Shown: piece by piece, positions 62,212-64,000 of the stretch | Layout: every line of letters starts with the position of its first letter | Position numbering within the stretch: position 1 is the stretch's first letter | DNA from: an uncultured Alphaproteobacteria bacterium | GTDB taxonomy: Bacteria > Pseudomonadota > Alphaproteobacteria > Rs-D84 | Direction: 5' to 3' | Length of the DNA: 64,000 bases | Assembly: GCA_944392565.1 (NCBI GenBank) | Contig: CALXWX010000001.1 | Span: 127,444-191,443, forward strand | Translations under genes and position numbers: made by a program | Notes under the pieces: generated by a model | Seen by the model: the letters and a program-made list of their open reading frames with translations, nothing else | Database searches by the model: none | What the model was told of the DNA's origin: nothing

Positions 62212-62829
62212 TTAATCATAAAACGAATCGCCACCACTGGTACTGATTGTTCTGTGGTGCTGAATCTGAAAGTAATCTGACCCAAAACTTGTTTTTGGTT
62301 TTAAATCATAAAATGCAACATCCGTTTTTGCCCCTGTGGCATCAACAACAGTCCAAGAATTTAATTTCACCGGATTTTTATCAAAAACAACCGTCATATT
62401 ACCAATGCCCTCTTGCCCACGCAGGTTCATCTTTAATGAAAAAGTATTATCTGTGGCATTCGTTTCCATAACATTAATATCTGCATTTTTTAAATCGATA
62501 TTTTTACGAATCAAAATTCCTGCGGGTGTACTGGTTAATGGCACCGTGGTAATTTGATCCAACGACCTGTCAAAGAAGTATAAATCATTTCCATCAGAAA
62601 TTAATTGAATTGGCATATCATCATAATCCAATCGAACACGCCCCGGACGCAGCATAGAAAAAGTCCCGCGTTCTTGTGCGCCATTTGCCGTCTGAACAAA
62701 TGTCCCAGCCAGTCCCGTTATTGAATTCAAATATTTTTCAGCCGCATCAACATAATCTGAATTAACTGCCGCATATGCACCACCCGCTATTAATAATCCG
62801 CAAAGTGTGACAAATAAACTTTTTATCAT
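62212..62829 (-). CDS. lolA: Outer-membrane lipoprotein carrier protein LolA
   Basis: Periplasmic chaperone that takes lipoproteins from LolCDE to the outer membrane. 205 aa. Signal peptide to GGAYA-A, then AEKYLNSITGLAGTFVQTANGAQERGTFSMLRPGRVRLDYD, LISDGNDLYFFDRSLDQITTVPL, and KLNSWTVVDATGAKTDVAFYDLKPKTSFGSDYFQI, all typical LolA/LolA-like. It overlaps the DHH gene by 4 bp upstream. The many lipoproteins in the window depend on this pathway. Confidence 0.9.
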   Translation of the reverse strand: MIKSLFVTLCGLLIAGGAYAAVNSDYVDAAEKYLNSITGLAGTFVQTANGAQERGTFSMLRPGRVRLDYDDMPIQLISDGNDLYFFDRSLDQITTVPLTSTPAGILIRKNIDLKNADINVMETNATDNTFSLKMNLRGQEGIGNMTVVFDKNPVKLNSWTVVDATGAKTDVAFYDLKPKTSFGSDYFQIQHHRTISTSGGDSFYD

Positions 62830-63782
62830 TTTATTTCCCCCCTGAACAGTTCCAAAACACGCGCACGAACATTTTCCAATGTATCACGAACAACCGCCCC
62901 CGCGGCATACATATGCCCACCGCCCCCCAGCATTGTTGCAATTCCATCCACAGGATTTGCCCGACTGCGCAACGACACACTGATTTGCGTATCTTTTTGC
63001 TGCTTTAACATAATAATATATTCCACGCCGCGTATATGCCCCAACAGGTTTAATATCATATCACTGCGCCCATCCAGCTTTTTATAATCACTCTTTTCAA
63101 CCGTTGCCAATGCCACACGACCATGAAAAAAGAATTCTGCCCGCGATGCAACCGCCGCTTCTGTCAATACGGCTTTTCTTGGCTTATTATTTAACAAATT
63201 TGACAATTGTTCTATATTTACGCCATCATCAACCAATTGTGCCATTATACAAAGCGGCACACCACGACGCGCATATTTAAAGAACCCCGTATCCGTCAAA
63301 ATTGATAACGCAATTAAATCATTAATAATCGAATCGCACACCCATTTTAAATCATGCGCAATTTTAAATATAATTTCCCCTGTTGCCGCCGCAACAGTAT
63401 CGTTTAAGCATAAATCAGATACAGGCTCTTCATTTTTATGGTGATCAATTTCAACAACATATTCCGCGGAATTAATCATCGACATAACACCACCGATATT
63501 TACCACTGTTCCATAATCAACCAATATCGCCAAATCAAAATGCCCGACATTTTTAACATTACCAAAATAATGCATCGCGCCACGATTTGGTACATTATCC
63601 AGCATATCTGGGAAATTTCCATCATATACGCATAATGGTTTAACACCAAAATTTAATTCTATTAATCGCGCCAACGCCAATGCAGAACAAACCGAATCGC
63701 CATCTGGATTTTTATGCCCAGCAATAACAATGGATTTTGCACTTTTTATTTTTTCAACAAATATCTCTATATTTTTTTTCAT
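62826..63782 (-). CDS. nrnA: DHH-family phosphoesterase, NrnA-like
   Basis: 318 aa. DHH motifs: VIAGHKNPDGDSVCSALAL (Asp pair), DLAILVDYGT, YVVEIDHHKNEEP (DHH) and, in the DHHA1 half, LSILTDTGFFKYARR and GGGGHMYAAGAVV. NrnA-type enzymes hydrolyse nanoRNA and pAp; some relatives degrade pApA, the breakdown product of c-di-AMP, which would fit the CdaA cyclase at 18963, though that link is inference. It overlaps lolA and recJ by 4 bp each. Confidence 0.87.
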   Translation of the reverse strand: MKKNIEIFVEKIKSAKSIVIAGHKNPDGDSVCSALALARLIELNFGVKPLCVYDGNFPDMLDNVPNRGAMHYFGNVKNVGHFDLAILVDYGTVVNIGGVMSMINSAEYVVEIDHHKNEEPVSDLCLNDTVAAATGEIIFKIAHDLKWVCDSIINDLIALSILTDTGFFKYARRGVPLCIMAQLVDDGVNIEQLSNLLNNKPRKAVLTEAAVASRAEFFFHGRVALATVEKSDYKKLDGRSDMILNLLGHIRGVEYIIMLKQQKDTQISVSLRSRANPVDGIATMLGGGGHMYAAGAVVRDTLENVRARVLELFRGEIK

Positions 63783-64000
63783 AACGCTATATCTTCCACA
63801 AAGAATTGCGCACTGACACGACCGTTATAATCATTTTCTTTCAGTCTGCCCAACAGTTTTATTTTAGTGTTTACATTCGCATCGTCCAGTAAAAAATCGC
63901 CAACTGGTGTCCCCGCCAAATTAAATCCAACAAACGCCAATTGATTACCACTGCTGGTTGCGACCGCCCCACGCAAATGCGCACCGCCCCCCATTGTCGT
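63779..64000 (-). CDS. recJ: C-terminal part of a RecJ-type single-strand exonuclease
   Basis: The 3' 74 codons; the gene continues beyond the right end of the window. GGGAHLRG and VGFNLAGTPVGDFL..KIKLLGRLKENDYNGRVSAQFFVEDI match the C-terminal OB domain of RecJ (VSARLxxNxYNGxxSxQLxVED style). It heads the recJ-nrnA-lolA-tatB-tatC block. Confidence 0.75.
   Translation of the reverse strand, partial: TTMGGGAHLRGAVATSSGNQLAFVGFNLAGTPVGDFLLDDANVNTKIKLLGRLKENDYNGRVSAQFFVEDIAL

Overview
The window looks like the chromosome of a host-associated (probably gut) alphaproteobacterium with a fairly AT-rich genome. The evidence is the TolB/Pal and LolA envelope sets, a Tat system, GatCAB, the style of ParE, DnaA and PlsC, near-leaderless housekeeping genes, and many secreted cysteine-rich or fibre-like proteins that start with MKK signal peptides. 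The exact genus is inference. I saw no transposase, integrase, prophage module or CRISPR array.

Layout. 1-5.6 kb: three minus-strand secreted fibre-like repeat proteins and an outer-membrane barrel. 5.7-11.4 kb: pal, ftsE-ftsX-YdcF-plsC, then tolB with a secreted nuclease, then an orphan ribbon-helix-helix protein. 11.4-14.9 kb: a VirB2-like pilin, three lipoproteins (two of them tandem paralogues), a cysteine-rich secreted protein and a candidate small RNA or 52-aa ORF. 15-29 kb: mostly housekeeping genes (fba, efp, ppa, dnaN, cdaA, an AsmA protein, an RluC-type synthase, a prepilin, uvrC, pgsA, dnaJ, parE). A tandem repeat array lies between fba and efp. 29.3-32.4 kb: two divergent genes for modular secreted proteins whose last ~459 bp form a near-perfect inverted repeat. 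32.4-37.1 kb: dnaA, dprA, an unknown exported protein, plsY and rpsT. 37.1-43.5 kb: an interspersed-repeat cluster, a 964-aa cysteine-rich repeat protein with no visible start codon, and two type IVB pilus genes (PilN-like secretin, PilL/TcpQ-like). 43.7-53.5 kb: sufB-sufC and a PerM/AI-2E permease, then ruvX diverging from gatC-gatA, tRNA-Phe, gatB and miaB. 53.5-59.3 kb: an autotransporter-like protein, a lipoprotein, a DUF5856-like protein, oleate hydratase and an OM barrel. 59.4-64 kb: tRNA-Lys, a LysM/LytM lipoprotein and the tatC-tatB-lolA-nrnA-recJ block.

The genes divide into a conserved core (replication, translation, envelope maintenance, Fe-S assembly) and a fast-evolving secretome built from short repeats and recombining modules. 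The strongest candidates for something undescribed are the inverted gene pair at 29.3-32.4 kb, the 16-kb alternating repeat array that ends in its own inverted copy, and the start-less 964-aa gene beside a repeat cluster. Also notable are a c-di-AMP cyclase in an alphaproteobacterium, a palindromic intergenic repeat family (about 25.45, 47.16, 55.81 and 59.73 kb), and the candidate RNA or small ORF at 14.7-14.9 kb.
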